From positions 1,550,001 to 1,614,000 of the forward strand of contig CM065182.1 of the NCBI GenBank assembly GCA_033026295.1: a DNA stretch of 64,000 nt, given 5' to 3'. Every line of letters begins with the position of its first letter. Within the stretch, counting starts at the first letter, position 1. A program made the position numbers and the translations under genes. The notes under the pieces are model-generated. The model was given only the letters and a program-made list of their open reading frames with translations, did no database searches and was not told where the DNA came from. Positions 48,640 through 59,305 of this stretch are shown here, one piece after another. Source of the DNA: Channa striata (lineage: Eukaryota > Chordata > Actinopteri > Anabantiformes > Channidae).

Positions 48640-49030
48640 GTTCCAACTTTTTACCCTTGGCATGTCCTATGCCAAGCGCTGAGACTCGGTCACAAGCTTC
48701 GGGTAGGGACCAAAGACTGAGCAAATAGAATATCTTTCTGTGGGGGGGTTGGGCTCCTCCTTAGACAGCAGGTATGGAGTCCAGACATGGAGTAGGAGCT
48801 TGAATAAAAGCCAGTGCTCCGTTAAGTTGAAAGACTGGGTGTCAAGGTGTTGGGGTCTTCTGGGCTTGTTTCAAAATGGTAGACACATCAGGATTAGCCT
48901 CGGAGAGGTGAGGCGTATTTCTCATCTATCCTCACAAACCTTGGGACGCCCACAGGAGGAGCGGAAAAACTTGGCTGTGGAGATTGAGGTCTGGCATAAC
49001 TTTCTGAACCAATGACCGGCTGCAGGAAAG
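48640..49030 (+). mobile_element. RTE-type LINE relic, 3' end of ORF2
   Basis: The DNA follows, in order, the end of RTE-family LINEs common in fish. GGTCACAAGCTTCGGGTAGG plus GACCAAAGACTGAG (about 48689) corresponds to the GGTCATGAGCTTTGGGTAATGACC region. GTAGGAGCTTGAATAAAAGC (48793) and the region before GGTGTCAAGG correspond to the segment before GAGGTGGCTCGGGCATCT. CCTTGGGACGCCCACAGGAG then GAGCGGAAAAACTTGGCTG (48938-48976) corresponds to CCTCGGGATCCCCCCGGAAGAGCTGGA...GGCCGGGGAG. The open frame of about 90 codons over it is a decayed fragment, not a host gene. Confidence 0.75.
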
Positions 49031-49955
49031 CATTAGGAAACCAAGGGTGAATTACTCAGTCACTGAGAAACCCGAGCTGCTTTGCTAGTCACCTCATTTT
49101 GACCACATGCTGATCGACCAACACTCATCTGCGTCACTTAGCATTTTGCTTAAACCGTCTCTGATGGACACGCTTAGGCTGGACGCCATCGTCTGAGGAT
49201 TTGGGGGAGGTGGAATCCTCGTTGGTGGATGGACCTGGCTCAGGTCAGTGGGTTTAGCTGCTGGCGAGGACGAGGACAAGCATAAGCTGTTATTAAGGGT
49301 TTTGTTTTCCACGATGGTTTTTGGTTTTTGTTGCTCACAGCTGCTGGTCAGGCCTGAAAACAGCAGGCCGGAGGAGCCGGACTGTCTATTATTTCTCATT
49401 ATCATCACACACCAACAGCGATTACTGTCACCGGGGTGCTCTCCCTTTCATCGCTCTAATACTCATTTAATCAGTCGATGACTCAGACAATGGGGAATCA
49501 AACACAATGGCTGCCAATGCTTGACTAGAAGGGATTTGACTGCACAATGGAGCCGGTGGGTAGTCTGGAGAATGAGAGAGACAGTGTGAAAGCGAGCCAT
49601 GGACACACTTAAGACTAAATGAAATGTCCCAAACAAGCGCTGTCTGTCGTTTTCTCCCGAAATGACCTCCAAATCTAAACCAATGAAATCACTGTCACCA
49701 TCAGTGACTGTAAACATGGATATAATGAATGAATTAATCAAGGTGTGTGTGACAGCGTGAATTCATCCAGTGTTGAATAGAAGCCAGAGATAAGGACGAC
49801 TCGTTCACGTTTAAAAAACAGACGGTCATTCAGCTACGAGGTTTTGACGTTGTACGTCCTCGGTGGAGTCAGACGACGTAGAAAATGTAAAGCTGTAATT
49901 ATAACTTGAGCCACTAACATTGACACTCTTGCAGCAGCAGTTAGGAAGCAGTTAG
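49030..49955. other. Intergenic, no feature recognised
   Basis: Unique-looking sequence with short open frames that have no family resemblance and no supporting splice structure. Confidence 0.6.
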
Positions 49956-49959
49956 GAAG

Positions 49960-50174
49960 AACAGGCAAGTCGTCCATGGACCACAGGGTTAGTGGTTCGA
50001 TCCCTGCTTGCTACATGTCGAAGTGTCCTTGGGCAAGACACTGAACCCCTGTGAGGGTGATGAGCACCCTGTGTGGCAGCCATCACCACTGTGTATGTAT
50101 GTACCAAATTACTCTGTAAGTCGCTTTGGATAAAAGCGTCTGCTAAATGACGAAATGACTAAATGTAAATGTAA
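49960..50174 (+). mobile_element. tRNA-derived SINE with L2-type 3' tail
   Basis: The head has a clear B box in GGTTAGTGGTTCGATCCCTG (49989-50008). It continues with the body phrase ACATGTCGAAGTGTCCTTGG then GCAAGACACTGAACCCC, typical of a widespread teleost SINE. The tail at 50115-50174 reads TGTAAGTCGCTTTGGATAAA then AGCGTCTGCTAAATGA and ends ATGTAAATGTAA. It is the best preserved mobile element in the window and shares its tail with the LINE relic in intron 1, as expected if it uses the L2 machinery. Confidence 0.88.
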
Positions 50175-51863
50175 GAACAGGACCAGCCACCAGTAAGAGA
50201 CAGGTAGGAGCTTTTGGTTCAGCACAAGAATTATCTGCACAAAATGGAGTTTCAGTGAAAGACCAGACAGCGTGAAGGGCAGTGAATGAATCCAGCCTCT
50301 AGAGTCCACCAAGAAAAATATCACTCAAAAAAATTAAGAGAGTGAATGAAAATCCAGACTCGAGAAAAAAGAAAAGGGAAAAATACAAATAAATAAAACG
50401 TTTGTTGCAGTTACGACTTGGAGTTTAGTGAAATATTTTAGTTTTTCAAAGTAACTACCATCATTCTTCTCGTCTCTTCTGCTCCTGCAGTTTGTAGCTG
50501 GAATCAGCGTTAACAGGATGCAGCAGAAACAGCAGGAGAAAAGACCGAATGTGGAGTCTGGAATATCAGGAAAAGCCCCAACAAAGGTTGGCAAATGTCC
50601 TCAGACACGATGTGTGTCAAGACGTTCTGAGGTGACGTAGATCTTTTTTTTGTCACTAAGACTTACTGTTATGTGTCACTTGAGGATGTCGAGGCTCTTT
50701 AACGTTTAACATAACGGAGGAACGTCTGTCTAATAAGGTTCAGACTGTAAATGTTTCCGCACATTTCGTGTTTTTCTGCCTTGTTTGAAGGACGGATGTT
50801 TGACATGAGTCAGGAGAAGCCAAACTGCTGAGTGAAAGTTCCCACGTGTCACATAACGCAGCAAAGGCGTGTTTCCAACATGGCCGCCAAAACAAAGTAG
50901 CATGTGATTGGATGATGTGACAGACCTCGATGATTTTTATGTGCCAGCCGTCTCATGTTTTATGGCTCTAATTCTCATGCCTCACTGCCCGTTCGTCGTC
51001 CTCCAAGCTGGTTTGTCTGTGTGCAGCCTGTGCGCTGACGTGACGGACCAGCTGCCACCTCTGTGCCACACGGAGCCGGACCGAGGCCGGACCTGCAGGG
51101 ACGGATTAGAGAATAAAGACGCATCACAACCTACTAGAACTGCAGAGACATTTTTTAAATGGGAGACGAGGATGGTGAAGGAAAAAAGAGAGTGAGGAAA
51201 TGCAGGTGTCATTTCCGGAGTTTTCGTCGGTTTTGTTGTGTAATGAAACGGATCCAGCAGCTCGGTGAAGCCTTCAAACAATCGCACTTACAGGAGCTAA
51301 TTATATGTGTTTCTGTGAAGACGCTCTGTGGCTGATTTGAAGTTTAGAGCTGAAGGGAAAACACATTCTTTAAATTAATTAATACCAAGACAATTGGGGA
51401 GAAAGGAGATTAGAGCAACATAAAAATCCCCGCTCTAATTAAAACGAGGCAGGCTGATGATGAAACGCACTGACGACTATACGTGGACAGTAACGACTTC
51501 ATCTTTGAAACTGGTACACAGTTAAAAAATATTCTCACATATTCAAACTCATCATTCTACATTAATTTCAGCCAAATTCAACAATAGAAATCTGTGTGAT
51601 AAGGTCACTGTTGTTTGTGGTTTGCAGGTTGCAGAAGTGCAGTTCAGGCTTGGTGTCGGTCCGGTGGTTCTGGACAGCCACGTTAATTCCTGGTAATGGA
51701 ACAATGGAACAAAAAGCAGCCGAATGTGCCGATTGTGCCGCTCGATACCTCAGCGTGAGCTAAGTGACAGTGACCAAAGGAAGTAGAGCGGTGGCTGCCG
51801 CAGCAGCTGGGCGGCGGATGAAAAAGGACGTTGATGTCTTTAACGTCTTCTCCTTGACTTCAC

Positions 51864-51914
51864 CTGTAAGTGCTTTGGATGAAAGCATCTGCCAAATGAC
51901 TGAATGTAAATGAG
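51864..51914 (+). repeat. L2-type LINE/SINE tail fragment
   Basis: TGTAAGTGCTTTGGATGAAA then GCATCTGCCAAATGACTGAATGTAAATG is the same tail as at 50115-50174, with several substitutions. No SINE head is recognised to its left. Confidence 0.8.
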
Positions 51915-52115
51915 CTGCACATTTTATAGCGTTTTTCCACCGTATCTGCACCCAAAGCACTTTACAGTAGCTTTTATCCGTCACACACACACAAACACTG
52001 AAGATCTGCCGTGCAGGGACCGGACTGGCAGGGCAGGGACGACGTAGGTTCAGTTTGTTGTCCAAGGACACGTTAGTAGACAGGAGGAGCTGGGGGTCAC
52101 CATAGATCCACAGCT
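51915..52115 (-). repeat. SINE-related repeat (minus)
   Basis: TTTTATAGCGTTTTTCCACC, then CACCCAAAGCACTTTACA, then GGTTCAGTTTGTTGTCCAAGG and AGGAGGAGCTGGGGGTCACC follow the order of a common fish repeat whose other strand begins with a tRNA-like head. CCAAGGACAC is the complement of the GTGTCCTTGG phrase in the SINE at 50.0 kb. It is moderately decayed. Confidence 0.6.
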
Positions 52116-54319
52116 TCCTGCTTGACTAACAACACATTTAAAAACTGTAAGTTTAAAAAAATTCAGATGTGCCAATGTTTTTAGGGAGAAGGACACAGAC
52201 TCACCAAGGCTTCGAGGATGTAAACAAGGAAAAAAGTGACAGAAGTGCCTGTTTCATAATTTTCTGCAATGACCAGGTGTAATAAAGGCTAAATAACCAA
52301 TAAAAGAGCGAAAACTGAAAGTGCGTATGTTCTAAGTTTAATTTAGGCATAAAATTGTTGCCTTTAACGTGAACCCTCCTTTTAAAATCTCCAGGTTCCT
52401 GTGACAGAGCTTGACGGACGAACAGGCTTTGATGCTCTTTTCCAATGTTTCCAACTTTTCCAGGTGTCACAGATAAAATAGTTTCCTGTTTACGGTTTGT
52501 TTTTTTCAATTTGAAAAACAAACTGCTGCCTAATGGTAAAAAAAAAGAAGGGAAAATGCACGTTTGAATTAGTTAGAGGAGACATTAAACAGACGGGCGC
52601 CACCGCAGAAAGTCTCGCCCCTCCGGGTGTTTATGTTGCCATTTATTTTTGTGACTGAGTCAAACTATTCCCTCCCATTCTGCACGGAAGCGGAGGCGAG
52701 TGCTTTGTGTCACGTGCATCGCTGTGGTGACACACAAATGAAAATTCAGTGTTTTTTTTCATATGACAAAATGACTTAAGCTCAAGTTCAGCAGCAGCAG
52801 GAGATTTGTGGTGAGAGCAGATTCAAACCAGCGTTTGAGAGACTCTGAATCTGCACTAAAGCCGCCGTTGTATCAACGTGCAGTGGAATGAACGGAGAAC
52901 CGGCTGAACTCTATTTTCTGGCTGATGTGAAGCGATTTAGACGATGGACACACAGGTGACAGCCACAACTCGCGCCTGTTTCGCCGCTGTCCCCGAGGAC
53001 AGCTCCGCTGTGTTGTGTCGCGTTCGGTTGTGAGACGGCGTCTCATCTTCTCACAGGTTAAATCCGTGGCCCCGTCCTCAGTTTGTGAGGCTTTCTGCAG
53101 CTTCACAAACAGCACATACTCAACTTAACTAAAGTGCGCCTGTCTCTTCCCCTTCGTTCTTTCATCCATTCATTTGTCCACTTTCCTGTCTCCGAGTCTC
53201 TCTGGGAATGCGGGTATTTGTGTTTCATCTGGTGTGGATTCACAGCAGATTGAACAGTGTGCGGGTTGAAAAGCAAAGTCTGTGTCTCAGACATTTTCCT
53301 AGAGGACAGCAGCCTGCCCAACCTTGCATGTCTTCGTAGCATGTGATTTATCCACATCTCGAAAAGCCCCGTTCACCATAAAGTAGCAGGTAGAACAAAT
53401 TCATTAAAATTTCAATTTTCCCTCACCTTGAATATACCATAATGCTCCAGAACCATGAGTAAAATAATTTGCCCGCAGCTTGATAACCTTCTCTCCTTTT
53501 CAAAGATAAACATGTATCTTGGTAAGTAGAGCAGGCAGACGGTGTAATGACTGAGACTAATCCATTCTGGTTTCAAGGTGTATCAGTTAAAAATCACTGA
53601 TAAACCTTGAGCTGTTTTCCAAATGGAAACACCGCTTTGCAAGGTCACCTCAACCCCTCTGTCACTGGAAGAGTTACAGTCACCGTCATTTAGCAGTTTT
53701 TTGGGCATGTTCAAACTTTTGCAGATGGATCCATCGATCCTGGGCTAAAAAACAATACTGCATAAGACCCTGGAAACTCATCCAGATGAGCCAGAGTGGA
53801 AGTTAATGTCAAACAGGTCGACTGTCAAGTAGGAAAACAAATGTGAAAGCAAGACGAATACCAATAAACACCACAGAGTCGTCAGCGTACGCTTGTTTCA
53901 CACATGAACAGACAACGTCACACAGTTGTTTCACACCTTTAAAACACAGCGGGAGTGAGAAGCGCCGTCGCATGGGATTCAGTGCGCAATCAGCACAACA
54001 TGATCAAAAACTTTAAGCTGCGGGAAACTGTGTTTTTTTTCCCTGCAGCTGAGCCGCACATCTAACAACAAAAGACTCGATGACTCGATTGGAGGAGCGG
54101 CCATCAACACACCCAAGTCGCTCGATTTTAACCTTTGCGACATTGTACTTGGGGGGGCTGGAAGAATAATGTGTGGATAATGTCGGGAGGATCTCACGTG
54201 AACATTTGCATCACACATGCAGGACATTGTCAGAATAAAGGCGAACGTGTTCAGAGGTGGTGAAGCTCCAACATACATCAGCATGTATTAGTTCGTAGTG
54301 TCACGTTTCTATGGCAAAA

Positions 54320-54333
54320 CCACCAGGTGGCAG
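54320..54333 (+). promoter_or_regulatory. CTCF-like motif in the upstream intergenic region
   Basis: CCACCAGGTGGCAG is a very good match to the CTCF core motif, in plus orientation, about 24 kb upstream of the galnt10 start. The surrounding 300 bp shows no repeat that I recognise. A loop anchor or insulator role is an inference. Confidence 0.45.
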
Positions 54334-55550
54334 ATTGATGTCTGTTCAGAATGTCGGAATAAATGCAGCACTAGAGCAACCCTGCCCTCCTGGAAAACCA
54401 CCCCGAGCTTGCTAACCCTTCCTGCCATCAAATGTGCAGCTTCCCTCTCTGGTGTGATTTGGTCCTGGACTGAGACGAAACCTTGAAAGTTGCAGGCAGA
54501 CTGAATTTAAACGCGCTGCTCCGCTGGGCACTAAGTGACAAAGTCTTGCCTCTTTGACCACTTTTTTCCGTCTGCTGCCAAATGGCTCGGGCGGTGGGTG
54601 CAGATGGTGCTGCTGGGTAAGCAGTGGGGCCGTGGATTACACTGAAGATTAGATTGGGCAGGGGCGAGGCTTTCTCGGTGCCAGCAATGCACCGGGGCAG
54701 ATTGGAGTCGCTCAGAGCAGTCGACATTTCGACCTCAGAAGATGCTCGACTGGCTGCAGTGAAATGATGAGCAGCCGTCCACTTCAGCTTGATATAGTTT
54801 GGATGAATCTGTGCTGCCCGTGTGTGTGTTTAATCTTATCAGTGATAATCGTTAACTGTGTTTTTTATCTTTTTCCTCTAATTATTCTCGCCACAAACAC
54901 ACACACTGGAGCTACCACAAAGATTTCTTGGTTGCGTAGGGACAAATGATGTGTCCCGTGATGCTGCCAGGCTCCCAACACAAAGCTTCACTGAACAAAC
55001 ATGTAGAAAACATGTTGCCTTTCATTATCTGTCGCTGAACAAACGTAGTTTTAGCTGTTTTTTTGAGAGCAGACACTAGACATTACTGGTGTCATCTCCC
55101 ACTTCCTCTCTTCGGCGCTGCTCGTTATTATTATGACATTATTTCTCCTCTGAGCGGCTTCATGCAAACAGCAGGATGAGTCGACGGCTAAAACTCTCAT
55201 TGTCAGCTCATTTGCTAAACTGCTTCCAATCGCCCCATTCATCCAGTCTGTGTTTATGTGCCGCTCTCGTCCCCCTTCCTGCATGAAGTCAATACTAATG
55301 AGCAGCGCACAAGTCGTTTTCAAATACTAAGAGGCCACGAGTGGGCACGCCGGCTTCCATGTGTGGCATTTGCACTGACTCTCCCATAACAGTAAAGCCC
55401 CAGTTTCATTTTGCAGAATAATTGGCTCTCACTTATCAGAGGAATTAGATGGTTTGGCTCTCAGAGCGTCCCAGCTGGTGTTCTAACACCAAACACGAGT
55501 TCCCAACTTTAGCAAATTGTTGCATGACATCACATTCAACAGCTCACACA
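54334..55550. other. Intergenic, no feature recognised
   Basis: No exon, RNA gene or dispersed repeat that I can name. Confidence 0.6.
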
Positions 55551-55554
55551 ATTT

Positions 55555-55650
55555 TTCACTTCCATTCGACTTTATTTACACGGCACCAACGAACAATGTA
55601 GTCGTCTGAAGGCACTTTCCACACATCACTGGCATCATACGAACTACTGC
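55555..55650 (-). repeat. Teleost LINE 3' tail fragment (minus)
   Basis: TTCGACTTTATTTACACGGC then ACCAACGAAC and GTCTGAAGGCACTTTCCACA is the reverse complement of the LINE tail found in plus orientation 300 bp to the right. It is diverged. Confidence 0.6.
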
Positions 55651-55954
55651 TTTACTCTGTTCACTGTGTCCCACCTGCTCAATTCATTTTAAATTGGGTG
55701 TCCAAAACATTAGAACCACCTCTTTGTATAATACACACCCTAACAGCTCCACAGCCCGCTGACATGCAGTCAGAGCCTTTGGAGTTACAAACTTCAGCAT
55801 CTAGTTGTGCCAAAGTTACAGGAATAAACATGAAACTTTTCAGGTTTAGATGCAAAAGTTCATCAATGTGTAGAGAAGGAGAAGTTAAACTGGATTAAGT
55901 AACAAGTTACAGCAATAAATCCCACTCAGCCCAGCCGGTCCAGGCAGACGTCCG

Positions 55955-56148
55955 TCCACCCTGAGCCTGGTTCTGCTGGAGGTTTCTTCCGCTAAAGGGA
56001 GTTTTTCCTCTCCACTGTTGCCTATAGCTGCTCAAGGGGGATTCGTTGGCTTTTCTCTACATGTCTGTATAGTCTGGACTTTATTATGTCAAGTGACTTG
56101 AGACGACTTTATTGTGCTGCTATATAAATAAAGATGAATTAAACTGAA
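55955..56148 (+). mobile_element. Teleost LINE 3' end
   Basis: CCACCCTGAGCCTGGTTCTG, then GGAGGTTTCTTCCGCTAAAG and GGAGTTTTTCCTCTCCACTG, ending with AAGTGACTTGAGACGACTTT and TGCTATATAAATAAAGATGA. This is the very common 3' untranslated tail of a CR1/L2-group LINE in fish. The coding part is absent (5' truncation). Confidence 0.85.
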
Positions 56149-56149
56149 T

Positions 56150-57040
56150 AAGACTCTGTTCAAATTCAAAAGAAACACTGTGTTTAACCGTGGCGTGAAG
56201 CCAACACTGTTAAAAACTAGTTCCAGTGTGGTACACGTCACTCTCTGTACCATCCTCTGGCACCAGATTAGTTTTTATACACTGTGCACGTTATGGCCTC
56301 GAATTGGGGATTCTTGGCCTCAAACACACTCTCAGTCATCTGTCAGGGAATCGTTTTGCCGGCCCGAGAAGTGTCTGAATCCTCACCTCCCAGGCCTGAG
56401 CTGAGCGGCGTCTGAGGTGCAGCCGAGCATGATGTGGACTGTCTCCAAAGACCGTGGGAGCTTTGTTGTTGCAGTAGATTGATGAGGTTTATTTATAAAG
56501 AAGTATTGTGAAGGCTGGGAGGAAGAGGGAGAGAAACACCGAGACGGAGAAAGAGGGAGGGAAAGTAATGGATTTTCCAATCTCAGGGGAATTAGTTGGT
56601 ACACGCAAGATCTCCAGTGTGGAAGAATGGGAAGAGTAAAAGGGAGTGTGAGAGGAAATCAGAGCAGTGTGCACAGGAAAAACGACCTCTGGCCAAGTCC
56701 TTTTTCAGCGGCCAGGCAGCTAATCAAATGACACTAGTTACTTTCAATCAGTGCACGACCCACTTCAGATGAGGCGCTCAAAGCCACAAACTTGCTCATT
56801 GTCTTATTTTCTTGAGAAAGGTGGAGTGAGTGACGAGGGGAAGCGACCAGAGCATCTTTACAGCAAACCGGACAACAGCTGGCTCCTGGGGTGCCAGTGC
56901 TGGGGACACACCTGGTGGGGTTTGAGCTACCAGGACGCCAAGAATGAAGCAGCTACTTTGCTTTTGGCGCAGTCGAGCCATGTGTAAATGAGAGTTTTTA
57001 TCTTTTGAAGAGTCATGAGGAGCCGTGGTCAGAAAATCAA
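56150..57040. other. Intergenic, no feature recognised
   Basis: Sequence between the LINE tail and the tRNA-Trp gene. A purine-rich stretch at about 56515-56665 (GGAAGAGGGAGAG...) is the only marked bias. Confidence 0.6.
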
Positions 57041-57112
57041 TGACCTCGACGTGATTTGAACACGCAACCTTCTGATCTGGAGTCAGACGCGCTACCGTTG
57101 CGCCACGAGGTC
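57041..57112 (-). tRNA. tRNA-Trp (anticodon CCA)
   Basis: Reading the minus strand from 57112, the 72-nt sequence folds as a full cloverleaf. The acceptor stem GACCTCG/CGAGGTC is perfect, the D-stem is GCGC/GCGC, the anticodon stem is TCTGA/TCAGA with loop CTCCAGA (anticodon CCA), and the T-arm is GCGTG/CACGT with loop TTCAAAT. The discriminator base is A. It matches vertebrate cytosolic tRNA-Trp from memory except for one base that turns an acceptor-stem G-T wobble into a T-A pair. The internal A box (TGGCGCAACGG) and B box (GGTTGCGTGTTCAAATC) are intact. A TTTT run (57036-57033) about 5 nt past the 3' end is the expected Pol III terminator. It looks functional and is the only intact tRNA gene found. 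Confidence 0.95.
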
Positions 57113-58640
57113 TGAACACAATGTGGCCAATGCGGGTCTCAAACCTGGCCCCAACATACCAGGCTCCTTCAAAGGTTCGAAAAAAATATGCATGTTTGTT
57201 GATCTGCTGATCATTTCTGTTCTTGTTTGTTGGCCTCTGTCCCTCCTCAGCCATGTCTTGTCTGTAAACTGAGACTAACTGAGGGTGCTTCTCCTACAGA
57301 AAGTGTCAATCAAACCGTCATCTGTATTTATAAATCAACGTGGACGTGGTTATTTTGAAGCCTTTTCAAAGTGTTGGATTCAAAACCTTCTACAGAATTT
57401 GCTCTTATTGCTAAAATGTTCACCAAAGAAAATAGTGACAGAGTTCAGACACAGTTTGAACACAGAAACTCCAGGATCTCACCATGTGCTGCTTTTTATC
57501 ATCTCGTCGTGTCTTTCTGCCTGTGCTCACTGTTCTCCTCGCGTCAGGCAAAGTGAATTCAAACGTCAGGAAACAGCTGGACTGAACATACGAGTGCTTC
57601 TAAAGAAATGGCACTAAAACATTCCACAGCCCTGTAACACTGGACGAGATTTAGGATTAGATCTGGAAGTGCGACTCTAAGTGGGCCTACCGGTTTATTG
57701 TGCCTGCCCCACCCTAAATGGAATGCTCCCCGTTTCCCGATAACCCCGTCGCTGGGTTTGCACTCAAACAACCAAACAACATTTAAGAAAAAAAAACTTT
57801 ACATTTCACATCGTCTCCCACATTTCTGAAGCCTTTTTCCCTTCACACATTTACATTTTTTTATGCAGGGCAGATAATTGGGGACGTGCATATGGTGAGC
57901 GGCGGCGTCTGCGCCGTGATTACTGTTCTGAAAACACACGCTCGCTGTAAGAAGCAGCTGTCAGTTAAAAACACACACATACTTTAATTGCTCTCGGTTC
58001 TGGTTTTTCACAGTTTCGTTAGTTACTGTCACTGCTTCTACAAGTTCTGCGTAACATTTCTACATCTTTACATCTACATCATTAAAGTAAAAAGGGAGGA
58101 AAAGTTTGAAGTTCACTGAACCCTCCTGAGTGTTGAAGACCAACCAGTTTTCATAGTGAATACAACTGTTCTGACAATGACAACAAGTCTGTTTTGATCA
58201 TTTATTACTTTCCAGGAAAGTTTAAATGTCTTTTTTAACATTTGAGAACACTTGAATCACACGAATCACCCGACTTTAAAGGTGGGAGAGTTGGAAGTGT
58301 CACTGATTTCTAGTCACTGACAGTCTAAAAGCTGAGTCGACTGTGGGCAACACACACAGACAAATCCTCATGTTCTCACGTGTTCTTGTGTCCAATCAAA
58401 CGCAGTTAGCACGGACTTGAAGAAGAACTGACATCTGTATTAAAAAAGGACCAAAGAAAAAACGCTTCATTCATTCAAGAAATGTAGTGCATCAGAACGT
58501 AATAACTACATTTGGAACAAAAACCCAATCACATTTGCAGTTCAGCTGTATAGGAATCTAATTTTAATGTAATCTATTAGAATATTACATACGCAATCGC
58601 ATGTGCTCAAGAGCTGTGTGTGAATGTTTCCGACCAGTCA
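57113..58640. other. Intergenic, no feature recognised
   Basis: Sequence upstream of the tRNA-Trp gene as transcribed. AT-rich, with no exon or repeat named. Confidence 0.6.
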
Positions 58641-59305
58641 GATGATTCAACTTTATTTAAAAAGCTTCAATTTACAACAAAGTAAAGGAGAGAGGGAGAA
58701 ACACAACTACAGGACCAAGAAGACACAGAGTTAATGTCCTACAGTGGTGACGTGTAAATGTGGCTGAGAGGAGGAAAGTGTATCAGTGCATCAGGGGTTG
58801 ATCCCCCAGAAGTCTGAGCCTATAATTGCAGGACTAGGTCTAAGTATGAGGTTAGTCTTAAAAATAGAGAGGGTGTCTGCTCCCAGAATCTGGACTGGGA
58901 GCTGGTTCCACAGGAGAGGAGCTTGATAGCTAAAGGCTCTGACTCTGAACCACAAGTAGGTCTGGATCCTGAGACCAAAGTGGTCTATTAGGATGATCTG
59001 GTACTAGGAGATCTTTGGGGTAGGATGGAGCTTTATAGGTCAGAAGGTTCTAAGTTCTATTCTACATTTAATGGGAAGCCAAAGGAGAAAAGCTAATGAA
59101 GGTGAAATATGATCTCTCTTAACAATCCCAGTCAGTAATCTTGCTGCAGCATTTTGGATTAATTGGAGGCTTTTTAGAGAGTTACTGGGGCAGCCTGAGA
59201 GTAGAGGATTACAGTAGTCCAATCTAGAAGTAACAAATGCATGGACCAGTTTTTCAGCATTTTTGTCAATGTTCTGTAGGTGGAGGAAGGCTGTTCTACA
59301 CACAA
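58640..59305 (-). mobile_element. 5'-truncated CR1/L2-group LINE, C-terminal ORF2 and tail
   Basis: The minus strand encodes KLVHAFVTSRLDYCNPLLSG, then CPSNSLKSLQLIQNAAARLL and RDHISPSLAFLLWLPIKCRI. This is the classic segment after the reverse-transcriptase core of these LINEs. After a frameshift near 59045 it continues LLTYKAPSYPKDLLVPDHPN, then after another AFSYQAPLLWNQLPVQILGA and DTLSIFK. The 3' tail ends at about 58645 (TTTAAATAAAGTTGAA on the minus strand). The 5' truncation is at about 59305, where similarity stops at an AT-rich run. Two frameshifts make it inactive, but it is much less decayed than the intron 1 relic. Confidence 0.9.

Larger units (their letters stand above)
37945..48640. 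other. Intergenic region, second part
   Basis: About 10.7 kb with no recognised coding exon. It has two copies of the palindrome-bearing element (38460-38690 and 42890-43060), a T-rich degenerate tandem repeat (41405-41640), a SINE (42622-42773) and possible transposon ends near 45875-45905 and 46275-46330. The stretches at 38180-38350 and 40880-41110 look unique and may be conserved non-coding sequence. Confidence 0.65.
50180..54300. other. Intergenic region, third part
   Basis: About 4.1 kb with no recognised coding exon. Its only clear repeats are the L2 tail and adjoining SINE-related block at 51864-52115. A run of simple poly-T/poly-A tracts is scattered through it. Confidence 0.65.

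Noticed and set aside
48740..49015. 91-codon plus-strand frame as a possible gene
   Set aside because: The underlying DNA follows the 3' end of an RTE-type LINE in order. It is a decayed transposon fragment.
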